64,000 bases of DNA from Sphingomonas sp. SORGH_AS_0950 (GCF_030818415.1 NZ_JAUTAE010000001.1:312501-376500); one strand, 5' to 3'; positions 42,052 through 51,656 are shown, counted from the first letter of the stretch. Notes: generated by a model not told the origin, from the sequence alone. Made by a program: numbers and translations.

Positions 42052-42963
42052 ATGGAACGCAAAACCATGCCAACAAGCGCCGAATTGCCCCCTGCCGAGG
42101 TCGAGCATCGCACGATGCGGCTTCGCGCCATGACCCCGCAGGATGTCGCCGCGCTGCACCTGCTGGCCAAGGCCGAACAATGGCCGCACCGAGCGGAGGA
42201 CCTTGCCGACATGCTGGCCGTGGGCTCCGGCACGGTGGCGGAGCTGAACGGTGAGATCATCGGCACGACGATGTGGTGGCGGGCCGGCCCGGCCACCGCG
42301 ACGCTGGGCATGGTGATCGTCTCGCGCCGTCATCGCGGGGCCGGCCTCGGCCGGATCGTGATGGACGCGGTGCTCGACCAGATTGCGGCCGCGCTGGGCC
42401 CCGACGCTGCGATCATGCTGAACGCGACCGAGGATGGGCTGCCGCTCTATCGCAAGCTCGGCTTTCGCGGCGTCGGTGAAATCCTCCAGCATCAGGGGGC
42501 GGCGTTTCAGGCCCCGCTGGTTCCACTGGAGCCGGGCGAGCGTATCCGGCCGATGGGGGAGCGCGACGGCGCGGTCGTCGACTCGCTGGTCCACGCGGCG
42601 ACCGGCCTCGATCGTCCGTCGGTCATGACGCTGTTGCGCGAAAAGGCGCACGGCGTCGTGCTGACGCATGGCGATACGGTGACCGGGGCGGCGCTCTTCC
42701 GCCGGTTCGGACGCGGCTATGTCGTCGGGCCGGTGATCGCGCCCGACGCGACCCGCGCCAAGGCATTGATCGCCCAGTGGATCGGATCGCGCAGCGGTGA
42801 ATTCATCCGGCTGGACATTCCGGGCGATAGCGGGCTTGGGGCGTGGCTGGAGGAACTGGGGCTGGTCCGCGTTGGCCGGGTGGTGACGATGGTACGGGGC
42901 GGGGAGCCGCAAGGCACCGCACCCGGCACCGCCTTTGCGATCGTGAGCCAGGCGCTATGCTGA
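42052..42963 (+). CDS. GNAT-family acetyltransferase, tandem-domain
   Basis: Cytoplasmic N-acetyltransferase of 303 residues from ATG 42052. The first GNAT domain (about 20-150) has the acetyl-CoA motif MVIVSRRHRGAGLGRIVMDA and the C-terminal GLPLYRKLGFRGVGEI. The second half (about 165-295) resembles the YitH-type partner domain (AALFRRFGRGYVVGPVIAP). It overlaps the dehydrogenase start by ATGCTGA. An amine acceptor is suggested by the neighbours; no direct evidence of substrate. Confidence 0.83.
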   Translation: MERKTMPTSAELPPAEVEHRTMRLRAMTPQDVAALHLLAKAEQWPHRAEDLADMLAVGSGTVAELNGEIIGTTMWWRAGPATATLGMVIVSRRHRGAGLGRIVMDAVLDQIAAALGPDAAIMLNATEDGLPLYRKLGFRGVGEILQHQGAAFQAPLVPLEPGERIRPMGERDGAVVDSLVHAATGLDRPSVMTLLREKAHGVVLTHGDTVTGAALFRRFGRGYVVGPVIAPDATRAKALIAQWIGSRSGEFIRLDIPGDSGLGAWLEELGLVRVGRVVTMVRGGEPQGTAPGTAFAIVSQALC

Positions 42964-44429
42964 CCGCTCAGGACCTGCGCACGACCGGCCTGCTGGTCGA
43001 GACGATGCTGATCGATGGAGCTTGGACGGGCGCGAACGACGGCGCGACGCTCGAGGTGACCGATCCGGCGACCGGCGAGACGATCGGGACGATCCCGGCG
43101 GCGGGGACGGCCGAGACCGAGGCGGCGATCTCCGCCGCCGCCGCCGCGTTGCCCGGATGGCGGCGCCGCACGGCGGACGATCGCGCGACCCTGCTCGAGG
43201 CATGGCACCGGCTGATCCTCGACCATGTCGATGCACTGGCCGCGATCATGACCGCTGAGCAGGGCAAGCCGCTGGCCGAGGCAAAGGGGGAAATCGGCTA
43301 TGCCGCCAGTTTCGTCAAATGGTTTGCGGGCGAGGGGCGGCGGATCGCGGGGCACATGATCCCCGCCCCGACCACCGACCGCCGCATCCTGGCGACCCGC
43401 GAGCCCGTGGGTGTGTGCGCAGCGATCACTCCGTGGAACTTTCCCGCCGCGATGATCACCCGCAAGGTCGCGCCCGCGCTCGCGGCGGGGTGCACCGTCG
43501 TCATCAAGCCGTCCGAGCTCACGCCCTTCACGGCGCTGGCGCTGGTCAGGCTGGCCGAACGCGCAGGGATACCGGCGGGTGTCGTCAACATCGTCACCGG
43601 CATGCCCCAGGCGATCGGCGCGGCGCTGACCGCCTCGCCGGTGGTGCGCAAGCTGTCCTTTACGGGATCGACGCGGGTCGGGGCGCTGCTGATGCGGCAG
43701 TCCGCGGACACGCTGAAGCGGTTGAGCCTGGAACTGGGCGGCAACGCGCCCTTCATCGTGTTCGATGATGCCGATGTCGATGCGGCGGTGGCCGGGGCGA
43801 TGGCCTCCAAGTTCCGCAACGCCGGACAGACCTGCGTCTGCGCCAACCGCTTGTTCGTGCAGGACGGCATTCACGATCGTTTCGTGGAAAAGCTGGGTGA
43901 GGCGGTGCGCGCCCTGTGCGTCGGGGATGGGCGGCGGGCGGGGGTGACCATTGGTCCGCTGATCAACGTCGCCGCCACGACCAAGGTGGCCGAGCATGTT
44001 GCCGACGCGCTGGCCAAGGGCGCGCATATCGCCGCTGCCCCCGACGGTGTGAACGGGGATGCGCGGTTTGCGCGGCCGGTGGTACTGACCGAAGCGACGC
44101 CCGGCATGCGGCTGGCCTCCGAAGAGACGTTCGGGCCGGTCGCCCCGATCTTCCGCTTCCGTGACGAGGAAGAGGCGGTCGCGCTCGCCAATGCGACGCC
44201 GTTCGGCTTGGCCAGCTATTTCTATACCGACGACCTGCACCGAGCCTGGCGCGTGGGCGAGGCGCTGGAGTTCGGCATGGTCGGTCTCAACACGGGAGCG
44301 CTGGCGATGGAAATGGCGCCTTTCGGCGGGATCAAGGCTTCCGGGCTCGGCCGGGAAGGGGGGCGCGAGGGGATCGAGGAATATCTGGAAACCAAGGCAT
44401 TCCATTGGGGGGGATTGAAGGGCCTGTGA
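42957..44429 (+). CDS. Succinate-semialdehyde dehydrogenase-like aldehyde dehydrogenase
   Basis: NAD(P)-dependent aldehyde dehydrogenase of 490 residues, close to the GabD subgroup: MLIDGAWTGANDGATLEVTD, AEQGKPLAEAKGEIGYAASF, ITPWNFPAAMITRKVAPALA, SFTGSTRVGALLMRQ, base Glu in LELGGNAPFIVFDDADVDAA, catalytic Cys in NAGQTCVCANRLFVQDG near residue 290, and FGGIKASGLGREGGREGIEE at the end. It would convert succinate semialdehyde (from GABA) or a similar semialdehyde to the acid. The start overlaps the GNAT stop and its own stop overlaps the next GTG. Confidence 0.9.
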   Translation: MLTAQDLRTTGLLVETMLIDGAWTGANDGATLEVTDPATGETIGTIPAAGTAETEAAISAAAAALPGWRRRTADDRATLLEAWHRLILDHVDALAAIMTAEQGKPLAEAKGEIGYAASFVKWFAGEGRRIAGHMIPAPTTDRRILATREPVGVCAAITPWNFPAAMITRKVAPALAAGCTVVIKPSELTPFTALALVRLAERAGIPAGVVNIVTGMPQAIGAALTASPVVRKLSFTGSTRVGALLMRQSADTLKRLSLELGGNAPFIVFDDADVDAAVAGAMASKFRNAGQTCVCANRLFVQDGIHDRFVEKLGEAVRALCVGDGRRAGVTIGPLINVAATTKVAEHVADALAKGAHIAAAPDGVNGDARFARPVVLTEATPGMRLASEETFGPVAPIFRFRDEEEAVALANATPFGLASYFYTDDLHRAWRVGEALEFGMVGLNTGALAMEMAPFGGIKASGLGREGGREGIEEYLETKAFHWGGLKGL

Positions 44430-45493
44430 GACATTACCGGATTGCGGTGATCCCCGGCGACGGGATCGGCAAGGAAGTCGTCCCCGAGGGCGTGCGCGCA
44501 CTGGAGGCGGCGGCGGCGGCCTATGGCTTCACCGTCGAGCAGCAATGGCATGATTTCGCCTGTTGCGACTATTATGTCCGCCACGGTCGGATGATGCCCG
44601 AGGATTGGAAGGCGCGGATCGGCGGTGTCGATGCGATCTTCTTCGGCGCGGTGGGCTGGCCCGACACCGTGCCCGATCATATCTCACTGTGGGATTCGCT
44701 GATCCAGTTCCGGCGCGAGTATGACCAATATGTCAATCTGCGCCCGGCGCGGCTGATGCCGGGCGTGCCCTGTCCCTTGGCGGGGCGGAAGCCCGGCGAC
44801 ATCGACATGATGATCGTGCGGGAGAATACCGAAGGCGAATATTCCGCGATCGGCGGCACCGCTTTTCCCGGTACCGACCGTGAGGTGGTGCTTCAGGAAA
44901 CGGTAATGACCCGTACCGGCACCGACCGCATATTGCGATATGCGTTCGAACTGGCGCAGAAGCGGCCTGCCAGGCATTTGACCTCCGCCACCAAATCCAA
45001 CGGTATCGCGATCACCATGCCCTGGTGGGACAGTCGCGTCGCGGAGATGGCCGAGAAATATCGGGAGGTGCGGACCGACAAATATCATATCGACATCCTC
45101 GCCGCGCAGTTCGTGATGAATCCCGACCGGTTCGACGTGGTCGTCGCCTCCAATCTGTTCGGTGACATCCTGTCCGATCTGGGCCCGGCCTGCACCGGCA
45201 CGATCGGCATCGCGCCATGCGGCAACATCAATCCGGATCGCGCGGTTCCGTCGCTGTTCGAGCCGGTCCATGGCTCGGCGCCCGATATCGCCGGGCAGGG
45301 GATCGCCAATCCGGTCGGCCAGATCTGGTGCGCGGCGATGATGCTCGATCACCTCGGCGAGACGGCGGCGGCGGCGTCCATCGTCACCGCGATCGAGACG
45401 GTGCTGGCCAGCGAGGGCGGCCGCACGCGCGACCTGAAGGGATCCGCCGACACCGTGCAATGCGGCAAGGCGATCGCGGCGGCGATCGGTTGA
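44426..45493 (+). CDS. Tartrate/D-malate dehydrogenase-like beta-decarboxylating dehydrogenase
   Basis: NAD- and metal-dependent oxidative decarboxylase of the isopropylmalate/isocitrate dehydrogenase family, 355 residues. The start is GTG 44426 in a GTGA overlap, giving VRHYRIAVIPGDGIGKEVVP. Further landmarks are LRPARLMPGVPCPL, the phosphate/metal motif RENTEGEYSAIGG, ATKSNGIAITMPWWDS and the metal aspartates in NLFGDILSDLGPA, then FEPVHGSAPDIAGQGIANP. The wording (ACCDYYVRHGRMMPEDW) points to the tartrate/malate branch, not LeuB. Its role in amine catabolism is unclear. Confidence 0.88.
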   Translation: MRHYRIAVIPGDGIGKEVVPEGVRALEAAAAAYGFTVEQQWHDFACCDYYVRHGRMMPEDWKARIGGVDAIFFGAVGWPDTVPDHISLWDSLIQFRREYDQYVNLRPARLMPGVPCPLAGRKPGDIDMMIVRENTEGEYSAIGGTAFPGTDREVVLQETVMTRTGTDRILRYAFELAQKRPARHLTSATKSNGIAITMPWWDSRVAEMAEKYREVRTDKYHIDILAAQFVMNPDRFDVVVASNLFGDILSDLGPACTGTIGIAPCGNINPDRAVPSLFEPVHGSAPDIAGQGIANPVGQIWCAAMMLDHLGETAAAASIVTAIETVLASEGGRTRDLKGSADTVQCGKAIAAAIG

Positions 45494-45500
45494 GGACGGG

Positions 45501-45519
45501 GGCGGCATAATCTGCCGCC
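45501..45519 (+). terminator. Hairpin after the tartrate dehydrogenase-like gene
   Basis: GGCGGCA (45501-45507) and TGCCGCC (45513-45519) form a perfect 7-bp stem around a 5-base loop, seven bases after the stop. There is no T-run, so it may be a weak terminator or a site in the leader of the aminotransferase gene. Confidence 0.35.
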
Positions 45520-45623
45520 GGGTCGGAAAACTCGGCAGCTTCCCATGCCGGAAAAGGGGCGAGCGGCCCCTTCCGCCGTACCGGACGCCTAAGCTGGCAT
45601 CATTCAAGACAATAAGGCCAGTC

Positions 45624-47000
45624 ATGTTCTCCAATTCGCTGATCGAGGCGGATCGCCGCCACCTCATCCATCCCGTCACGTCATGGCGCGGGCATGAGGC
45701 GCGGGGCGCGACCGTGTTGACCGAGGGACAGGGCATGTACCTGACCGACAGCGACGGGCATCGCCTGCTCGATGCCTTTGCCGGGCTATGGTGCGTCAAT
45801 ATCGGCTATGGTCACGACAGCGTGGTCGAGGCGGCCGCCGAACAGATGCGGCGCCTGCCCTATGCGACCGGCTATTTCTCCTACGCCAGCGAACCGGCGA
45901 TCCGGCTGGCCGAGCGGCTGGCGGGCCTGGCACCCAAGGGACTGGATCGCGTTTATTTCACGCAAGGGGGATCGGACTCGGTCGACTCCGCGCTGCGCTT
46001 CATCGTTCACTATTGGAACGCCAGGGGCCGTCCGACGAAGAAGCATATCATCGCGCTCGACAAGGGCTATCACGGTTCTTCGTCGAATGGCGCGGGCATC
46101 ACCGGCCTGCCAGCCTTCCACCGCCTGTTCGACCTGCCGCACAGCTGGCAGCATCACATTCCGACGCCCTATCCCTATCGCCATGCGGCCGGGGACGATC
46201 CGGCGGCGGTGATCGCCGCCAACGTCGCTGCGCTGAAGGACAAGGTTGCCGAGCTTGGGGCCGAGAATGTCGCGGCCTTCTTCGCCGAGCCGGTGCAGGG
46301 TTCGGCGGGCGTGATCGTACCGCCCAAGGGGTGGCTGGCCGCCATTCGCGCGGCCTGCACCGAACTCGGCATCCTGTTGGTCGTCGACGAGGTCATTACC
46401 GGTTTCGGGCGGACGGGGCCGATGTTCGCTTGCGAGCATGAGGGTGTGTCGCCCGACCTGATGACGCTGGCGAAGGGGCTGACCGCCGGTTACGTGCCGA
46501 TGGGCGCGGTGTTGATGTCGGCGGAGGTCTATGACGGAATCGCCGACGGTCCCGACAATCACCTGCCGATCGGGCACGGCGCCACCTATTCGGGACATCC
46601 GGTCGCGGCGGCGGTGGCGATGGCGGTGCTCGACCTTTACGAAGGCGGTATCATCGCCAACGGTCTCGCCCGCGCGCCGCAACTGGCCGCCGGGCTGGCG
46701 GCGGTCGCCGATCATCCGCTGGTCGGCGACGTGCGACAGGCGGGGATGCTGGCGGGGATCGAGCTTGTCGCCGACAAGGCCGCCAAGACGCGCTTCGACC
46801 CGGCGCTGGGCCTGCCCGACCGGTTGGCGAAGGCAGGCTATGCCCGCGGCATCATCTTCCGCGCCTTTGCCGACGGGACGATCGGGCTTGCCCCCGCGAT
46901 CAGTTGCGACGAGGCGGATATGGCGACCTTGCTTGCGCGGTTGACGCGCACGTTGGATGATGTCGCCGAGCAACAGGAGGTGCGGGCCGCGCTGCGATGA
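45624..47000 (+). CDS. Class III pyridoxal-phosphate aminotransferase
   Basis: Omega-amino acid or polyamine transaminase of 458 residues. The N-terminal HPVTSWRGHEARGATVLTEG and DAFAGLWCVNIGYGHDSVVE match the beta-alanine/putrescine:pyruvate group. The PLP-phosphate site is FTQGGSDSVDSALRFIVHYW, the cofactor Asp is in LLVVDEVITGFGRTG and the Schiff-base Lys is in LMTLAKGLTAGYVPMGAVL near residue 290. It supplies aldehyde or semialdehyde to the dehydrogenases in the region. The adjacent downstream Lrp gene probably regulates it. Confidence 0.9.
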   Translation: MFSNSLIEADRRHLIHPVTSWRGHEARGATVLTEGQGMYLTDSDGHRLLDAFAGLWCVNIGYGHDSVVEAAAEQMRRLPYATGYFSYASEPAIRLAERLAGLAPKGLDRVYFTQGGSDSVDSALRFIVHYWNARGRPTKKHIIALDKGYHGSSSNGAGITGLPAFHRLFDLPHSWQHHIPTPYPYRHAAGDDPAAVIAANVAALKDKVAELGAENVAAFFAEPVQGSAGVIVPPKGWLAAIRAACTELGILLVVDEVITGFGRTGPMFACEHEGVSPDLMTLAKGLTAGYVPMGAVLMSAEVYDGIADGPDNHLPIGHGATYSGHPVAAAVAMAVLDLYEGGIIANGLARAPQLAAGLAAVADHPLVGDVRQAGMLAGIELVADKAAKTRFDPALGLPDRLAKAGYARGIIFRAFADGTIGLAPAISCDEADMATLLARLTRTLDDVAEQQEVRAALR

Positions 47001-47040
47001 TCGCGGTTCGTACGGGGAATGAAGGGGTATATCCGCCACC

Positions 47041-47535
47041 ATGACGTCAGCGCCCAAACTTGATCGACTGGACTTTCGTATTCTGGCGCAGCTGCAGCGC
47101 AACGGGCGGATCACCAATGTCGACCTGGCCGATGCGGTGGGCTTGTCGCCCAGCCCCTGCCTGTCGCGGGTCAAGCGGCTGGAGAAGGCGGGCTATATCA
47201 CCGGCTATGGCGCGCATGTCGCGCTCGCCAAGCTGGGCGAGACGCTGACCGTCTTTACCGAGGTGACGTTGAAGGATCATCGCACCGGCGACTTTTCCCG
47301 TTTCGAGCAACGCGCACGCAATGTGCCCGAGATCGTGGAATGTCATCTGGTCAGCGGTGGATATGATTATCTGATCAAGTTCATCACGCGCAACGTCTCG
47401 CAATATCAGGAACTGATCGAGTCCATTCTCGAAAGCGATTTCGGGATCGAGAAATATTTCAGCTACATCGTCCTCAAGTCGCCGATCGTGAAGCGTTACG
47501 ACCCTATCGAAACCTTGTTCGAGGATCGCGGCTGA
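47041..47535 (+). CDS. Lrp/AsnC-family transcriptional regulator
   Basis: DNA-binding regulator of 164 residues. Residues about 5-60 carry the HTH (DRLDFRILAQLQRNGRITNV, DAVGLSPSPCLSRVKRLEKA) and residues 70-155 the RAM ligand domain (FTEVTLKDHRTGDF, VECHLVSGGYDYLIKFITRN). Such proteins sense amino acids and form octamers. Its location between the aminotransferase and M20 genes suggests it responds to the amino acid or amine handled here. Confidence 0.92.
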   Translation: MTSAPKLDRLDFRILAQLQRNGRITNVDLADAVGLSPSPCLSRVKRLEKAGYITGYGAHVALAKLGETLTVFTEVTLKDHRTGDFSRFEQRARNVPEIVECHLVSGGYDYLIKFITRNVSQYQELIESILESDFGIEKYFSYIVLKSPIVKRYDPIETLFEDRG

Positions 47536-47555
47536 CGTTGCCGGAAGGTCTGCTT

Positions 47556-48707
47556 ATGCCCATCGACGCCCAGGAATTGGACCATCTCATCGCGCTTCGG
47601 CGTGATCTTCATGCGCATCCGGAACTGGGCTTTCATGAGCATCGCACCGCAGGGATCGTCGCCGATGCGCTCCGGTCCGCGGGGCTGGAGGTGACAACCG
47701 GGATCGGCGGCACGGGGGTCGTCGGCACGCTGCGCCACGGCCCCGGCAACGGTGCGATCGGTTTCCGCGCGGACATGGATGCGCTGCCCTTCGCGGAAGC
47801 GACGGGGCTGCCCTATGCCAGCACGACGCCGGGCGTCTTTCATGGCTGCGGCCATGACGGGCACAGCGCGACGCTGATCGGGGCGGCGCGGTTTCTGGCG
47901 CGGACCCGCGATTTCTCCGGCACGATCCATTTCATCTTCCAGCCCGCCGAGGAAGGGCTGGGTGGTGCGGATGCGATGGTGCGGGACGGGCTATTCGACC
48001 GGTTCCCCTGCGACCGGGTGTTCGCGCTCCACAACTGGCCCGACCTGCCGCTGGGCAGCGCCCGGACGCGGCGCGGACCGATCATGGCGGCGGCGGACCG
48101 CTTCGACATCACCATTTCGGGGCGCGGCGGCCATGCCGCCATGCCGCACCAGACGCCGGATGCCATACTGGCCGCTGCCACCCTGATCGGCGAGTTGAAC
48201 ACGATCGTCGCGCGCCGCGTCGCCCCTACCGAAAGCGCGGTGCTGTCGGTCACGAAGGTCACTGGCGGGGATTCGCACAATGTCATCCCGGCGGAGGTGA
48301 GGCTGACCGGCACCGTGCGCACATTCTCCGCGGCGGTGCAGGACCGCATCGAGGCGTCGCTGCGGGCGATCTGCGAGGGCGTCGCGCGGGTGAGCGAGAC
48401 GCAGGTGTCGGTCGATTATATCCGCTACTACCCCGCGACGATCAATGACGCCGACAGCGCGGACATCGCGCTGGCGGCGGCTCGCGCGGTGTGCCCGGAT
48501 GCGCAGCTTGCTGCCGATCCCGCCTTCACCTCGGAGGATTTCGCCTTCATGCTGCGGGCGCGGCCGGGCGCCTATCTGTGGCTCGGGCAGCGCGACGATG
48601 GCCATGCCGCGCCGTTGCATCACCCCGGCTATGACTTCAACGATGCGGTCATTCCCTCTGGCATCGCGTGGTTCGCCCAACTGGCCCGGATGCTACTGCC
48701 CGCCTGA
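47556..48707 (+). CDS. M20-family amidohydrolase (hippurate hydrolase/IAA-amino acid hydrolase-like)
   Basis: Cytoplasmic metallo-amidohydrolase of 383 residues, from ATG 47556 with GGAAGG at 47542; a TTG at 47538 is in frame but less likely. It opens LIALRRDLHAHPELGFHEHR. Di-metal ligands lie in GFRADMDALP, GCGHDGHSATLIGAARFL and FIFQPAEEGLGGADAMV, and the last in SEDFAFMLRARPGAYLWLG. It would remove an acyl or aminoacyl group from an amino-acid conjugate, fitting a locus with a peptide importer and a GNAT. Confidence 0.92.
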   Translation: MPIDAQELDHLIALRRDLHAHPELGFHEHRTAGIVADALRSAGLEVTTGIGGTGVVGTLRHGPGNGAIGFRADMDALPFAEATGLPYASTTPGVFHGCGHDGHSATLIGAARFLARTRDFSGTIHFIFQPAEEGLGGADAMVRDGLFDRFPCDRVFALHNWPDLPLGSARTRRGPIMAAADRFDITISGRGGHAAMPHQTPDAILAAATLIGELNTIVARRVAPTESAVLSVTKVTGGDSHNVIPAEVRLTGTVRTFSAAVQDRIEASLRAICEGVARVSETQVSVDYIRYYPATINDADSADIALAAARAVCPDAQLAADPAFTSEDFAFMLRARPGAYLWLGQRDDGHAAPLHHPGYDFNDAVIPSGIAWFAQLARMLLPA

Positions 48708-48954
48708 AGACGGCGCCCCGGCAGACCCGCCTCCTCCGGCGGCAAGATCGTGTCGGTGAGGTGCGCGCAAATCCGCATTTCGTTCCGATCCGGTCACGGC
48801 TTCGCAATAAAATGCTTGTCGCTGCTGCCCATGATGCCGGCATCGCAGAGAGGGCGACACAATGGCCCGCCGGTCCACGAAGACCGCGACGAAGGCCAGG
48901 GCGCCGTCACGATGAGGACGATGCGACTGCCACTATCATTTCGGGGGAAAATAT

Positions 48955-51168
48955 ATGCGCTATCGACATCTGCTATCGTTCAGCGTCGCCGCTCTGGCGA
49001 TCACGACATCCACGGTGGTCTCGGCGCAGACGGTGCCGGTGGCGTTTCGTCCGGCGGCGGGGGCGGCCGAGGGCGATCCCAAGACTGCGGCGATCGCCGA
49101 GGAACCCCAGCAGGCCGACATCGTCGTGCAGGGCCAGCGCCAGCAATATGTCGCCGCCGTCCCCACGATCGAGGTGCCCCAGAGCATCCAGGTCCTGTCG
49201 GCCGAGACTTTGCGCGATGCGGGTGTAACCCGGCTGGACAACGCACTGGACTTTGCGACCGGCATTGCCCGCCAGAATAATTTCGGCGGCCTGTTCGACG
49301 TGTTCGCCTGTCGTGGCTTTTCGGGGGACGAAGGCTCGGCGAGCAACTATCTGGTCAACGGGTTCAACGCCGCGCGCGGCTATGGCGGATCGCGCGACAC
49401 CTCGAATGTCGAGCAGATCCAGGTGCTGAAAGGCCCCAATTCCTCGCTGTTCGGGCGCGGCGAGCCGGGCTGTACGGTCAACATCATCACCAAGAAGCCG
49501 GGCTTCGACCTGCACGGCGGCGCGATCCTGTCGGCGGGCAGCTTCAACACCTTTCGCAGCGAGGGCGACTTCAACGTGCCGCTGTCGTCACGCATCGCGA
49601 TGCGCGTGACGGGCGCGGCGGAATCGGCTGACAGCTTCCGTGATTTCAATTCCAGCCGGAAGATCACGGTCACGCCCTCCTTCCTCGTCAAACTGGGCGA
49701 GGACAGCTCGGCCAGCTATGAGTTCGAGTTCATCGACCAGAAAGTGACCTTCGATCGCGGCATCGTCGTGCCGACCGGCGATCTGTCTCTCATTCCGCGC
49801 AACCGCTTTTTCGGCGAGCCGGGCGATGGACCCGTCCATGTCCGCGCCATGGGCCACCAGGCCCAGTTGCAGCATGATTTCGACAGGAACTGGTCGATCA
49901 TCCTGGGCGTCGGCTATCGCGACACCTTCTTCCGGGGCGTGTCGACCGAAGCGGAGCTGGCCGCAGGGCGCCAGCGGCTCTACGCCGACGGCATCACTCT
50001 TTCGCGCCAGCGACGCGACCGGGATTACAAGACCACCGACCTGACCTTCCGCGGGGAATTGAGCGGCACGTTCGATACCGGGCCGCTGACCCATCATATG
50101 ATCGTCGGCGCCGACTGGGACGATTATGAGTTGGACATTGTCCAGAACCGCTACCGCCCGCCAGCCGTCGCATCGCAGGCGGCCGGAAATCTGGCGGCGG
50201 GCAACCGCATCAACATCTTCGACCCCGCCTATGGCAAGCTGCCCAGCACCGGCGCGTTCCAGAGCTATCTGGAGCGTCAATATAGCTGGGGTGCCTATCT
50301 GCAGGATCAGATCGACGTCACGGACGGACTGAAGTTGCGCGCCGGCGGTCGCTACGACCAGTTCGAGCAGATCATTGACGACCGTGTCTCGCGCCGCCGC
50401 GCACAGCAGTTCCGCACCGCGTTCAGCCCCTCGGTGGGGGCGACATACCTGTTCGGACCGCAATTCTCGCTCTACGCCAATTACGGACGTGGTTTCCGCC
50501 CGAACAACGGCACGGACGCGAACGGCAACGCCTTTGTGCCCGAGCGTACCACCTCCTATGAGGCGGGGGCCAAGGTTTCGCTGCTCCACCAGCGGCTGAC
50601 CGGCACGGTCGCATTGTTCAAGACCAACAAGAACAACGTCCTGACCGCAGATCCCATCAACGCCAATTTCTCGCTGGCGGTCGGCAAGGCTCGGAGCAAG
50701 GGCGTCGAAGCCGAGCTGTCGGGCCAGCTGCCCGCCGGGTTCCGGGTCCAGCTGAACTATGCCTATATCAACGCCGAAGTGGCGCAGGATGCGCTCGACC
50801 CCAATTTCGGCTTCGGCCTGCGCGAAGGCGATCCGCTGATCAACATCGCAAAGAACAGCGGCAGCGCGCTGGTCTTCAAGGATTTCGATATTGGTGAAAA
50901 GCGCCTGACCGTGGGTGCGGGTGTCAATTATGTCGGCAAGCGCCTGGGCGAGACCGGCTACCGCTTTGCCAATGGCAGTTTCTACTATCTGCCCGCCTAT
51001 ACGCTGACCCGCATGACGGCGGCGTTCGAGGCAACCGACCGGCTGCGTATCTCGGGCGAGGTCACCAACCTGTTCAACGTCCACTATTTCCCCAGTTCCT
51101 ATTCGCGGCTGTGGACGCTGCCGGGTGCACCGCGCCAGTTCGTGGTCCGGATCGGTTATTCCTATTGA
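48955..51168 (+). CDS. Siderophore-type TonB-dependent receptor with two plug cysteines
   Basis: Outer-membrane receptor of 737 residues without an STN domain. A signal peptide ends near VVSAQ. The plug (about 70-190) reads VPQSIQVLSAETLRDAGVTR, ASNYLVNGFNAARGYG, VEQIQVLKGPNSSLFGRGEP and VNIITKKPG; the barrel ends FVVRIGYSY. Two plug positions usually held by other residues are Cys: FACRGF (Cys119) and GEPGCTVNI (Cys173). The gap upstream (48708-48954) holds no gene. With copC/copD-like and HupE/UreJ genes next door, a metal complex other than ferric siderophore is possible. Confidence 0.9.
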   Translation: MRYRHLLSFSVAALAITTSTVVSAQTVPVAFRPAAGAAEGDPKTAAIAEEPQQADIVVQGQRQQYVAAVPTIEVPQSIQVLSAETLRDAGVTRLDNALDFATGIARQNNFGGLFDVFACRGFSGDEGSASNYLVNGFNAARGYGGSRDTSNVEQIQVLKGPNSSLFGRGEPGCTVNIITKKPGFDLHGGAILSAGSFNTFRSEGDFNVPLSSRIAMRVTGAAESADSFRDFNSSRKITVTPSFLVKLGEDSSASYEFEFIDQKVTFDRGIVVPTGDLSLIPRNRFFGEPGDGPVHVRAMGHQAQLQHDFDRNWSIILGVGYRDTFFRGVSTEAELAAGRQRLYADGITLSRQRRDRDYKTTDLTFRGELSGTFDTGPLTHHMIVGADWDDYELDIVQNRYRPPAVASQAAGNLAAGNRINIFDPAYGKLPSTGAFQSYLERQYSWGAYLQDQIDVTDGLKLRAGGRYDQFEQIIDDRVSRRRAQQFRTAFSPSVGATYLFGPQFSLYANYGRGFRPNNGTDANGNAFVPERTTSYEAGAKVSLLHQRLTGTVALFKTNKNNVLTADPINANFSLAVGKARSKGVEAELSGQLPAGFRVQLNYAYINAEVAQDALDPNFGFGLREGDPLINIAKNSGSALVFKDFDIGEKRLTVGAGVNYVGKRLGETGYRFANGSFYYLPAYTLTRMTAAFEATDRLRISGEVTNLFNVHYFPSSYSRLWTLPGAPRQFVVRIGYSY

Positions 51169-51290
51169 TCGGTGCGCGGCCGTCTTCCCCCCGGCCTGGT
51201 CCGAAAAAACCATGTCGGGTGAGGGGCGGCCGCTCCGCCCGCGTATTGAAGGGCAACGGTTCTTCACCCCCCCAATCGGAGTTTGATCCC

Positions 51291-51653
51291 ATGCGTCGCA
51301 TCCTGCTCGGCCTGGCCCTGGCCGCGTCCCTGTCCGCCCCCGTCCTGGCGCATCCCAAGCTGCTCGGCGCCAGTCCCGCCGCCGATACCACGGTCACGAC
51401 GGCACCGCGCACTCTGGTCCTCAATTTCTCCGAAAAGCTGATCGCCCCGATGTCGGGGGCCGAGCTGACCATGATCATGCCTGGCATGGCCGGGCACGCC
51501 ATCCCCGTGAAGACCTCGGTCGGGGCGGACGGGCGTTCGCTGGTCCTGGTTCCTGCGTCACCCTTGCCGCGCGGCCAGTATCAAGTGGACTGGCATGTCG
51601 TGTCGGCCGACACGCATCGCATCACCGGCAGCTACAAGATTCAGGTCGGCTGA
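51291..51653 (+). CDS. CopC-like periplasmic copper-binding protein
   Basis: Small periplasmic protein of 120 residues: signal peptide MRRILLGLALAASLSAPVLA, then mature HPKLLGASPA, which places a His at the new N-terminus as in CopC copper sites. A central Met-rich loop (MIMPGMAGHAI) and the C-terminal DWHVVSADTHRITGSY motif, with Asp and His ligands, complete the CopC pattern. The copD-like gene starts four bases after the stop. Confidence 0.88.
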   Translation: MRRILLGLALAASLSAPVLAHPKLLGASPAADTTVTTAPRTLVLNFSEKLIAPMSGAELTMIMPGMAGHAIPVKTSVGADGRSLVLVPASPLPRGQYQVDWHVVSADTHRITGSYKIQVG

Positions 51654-51656
51654 CCC

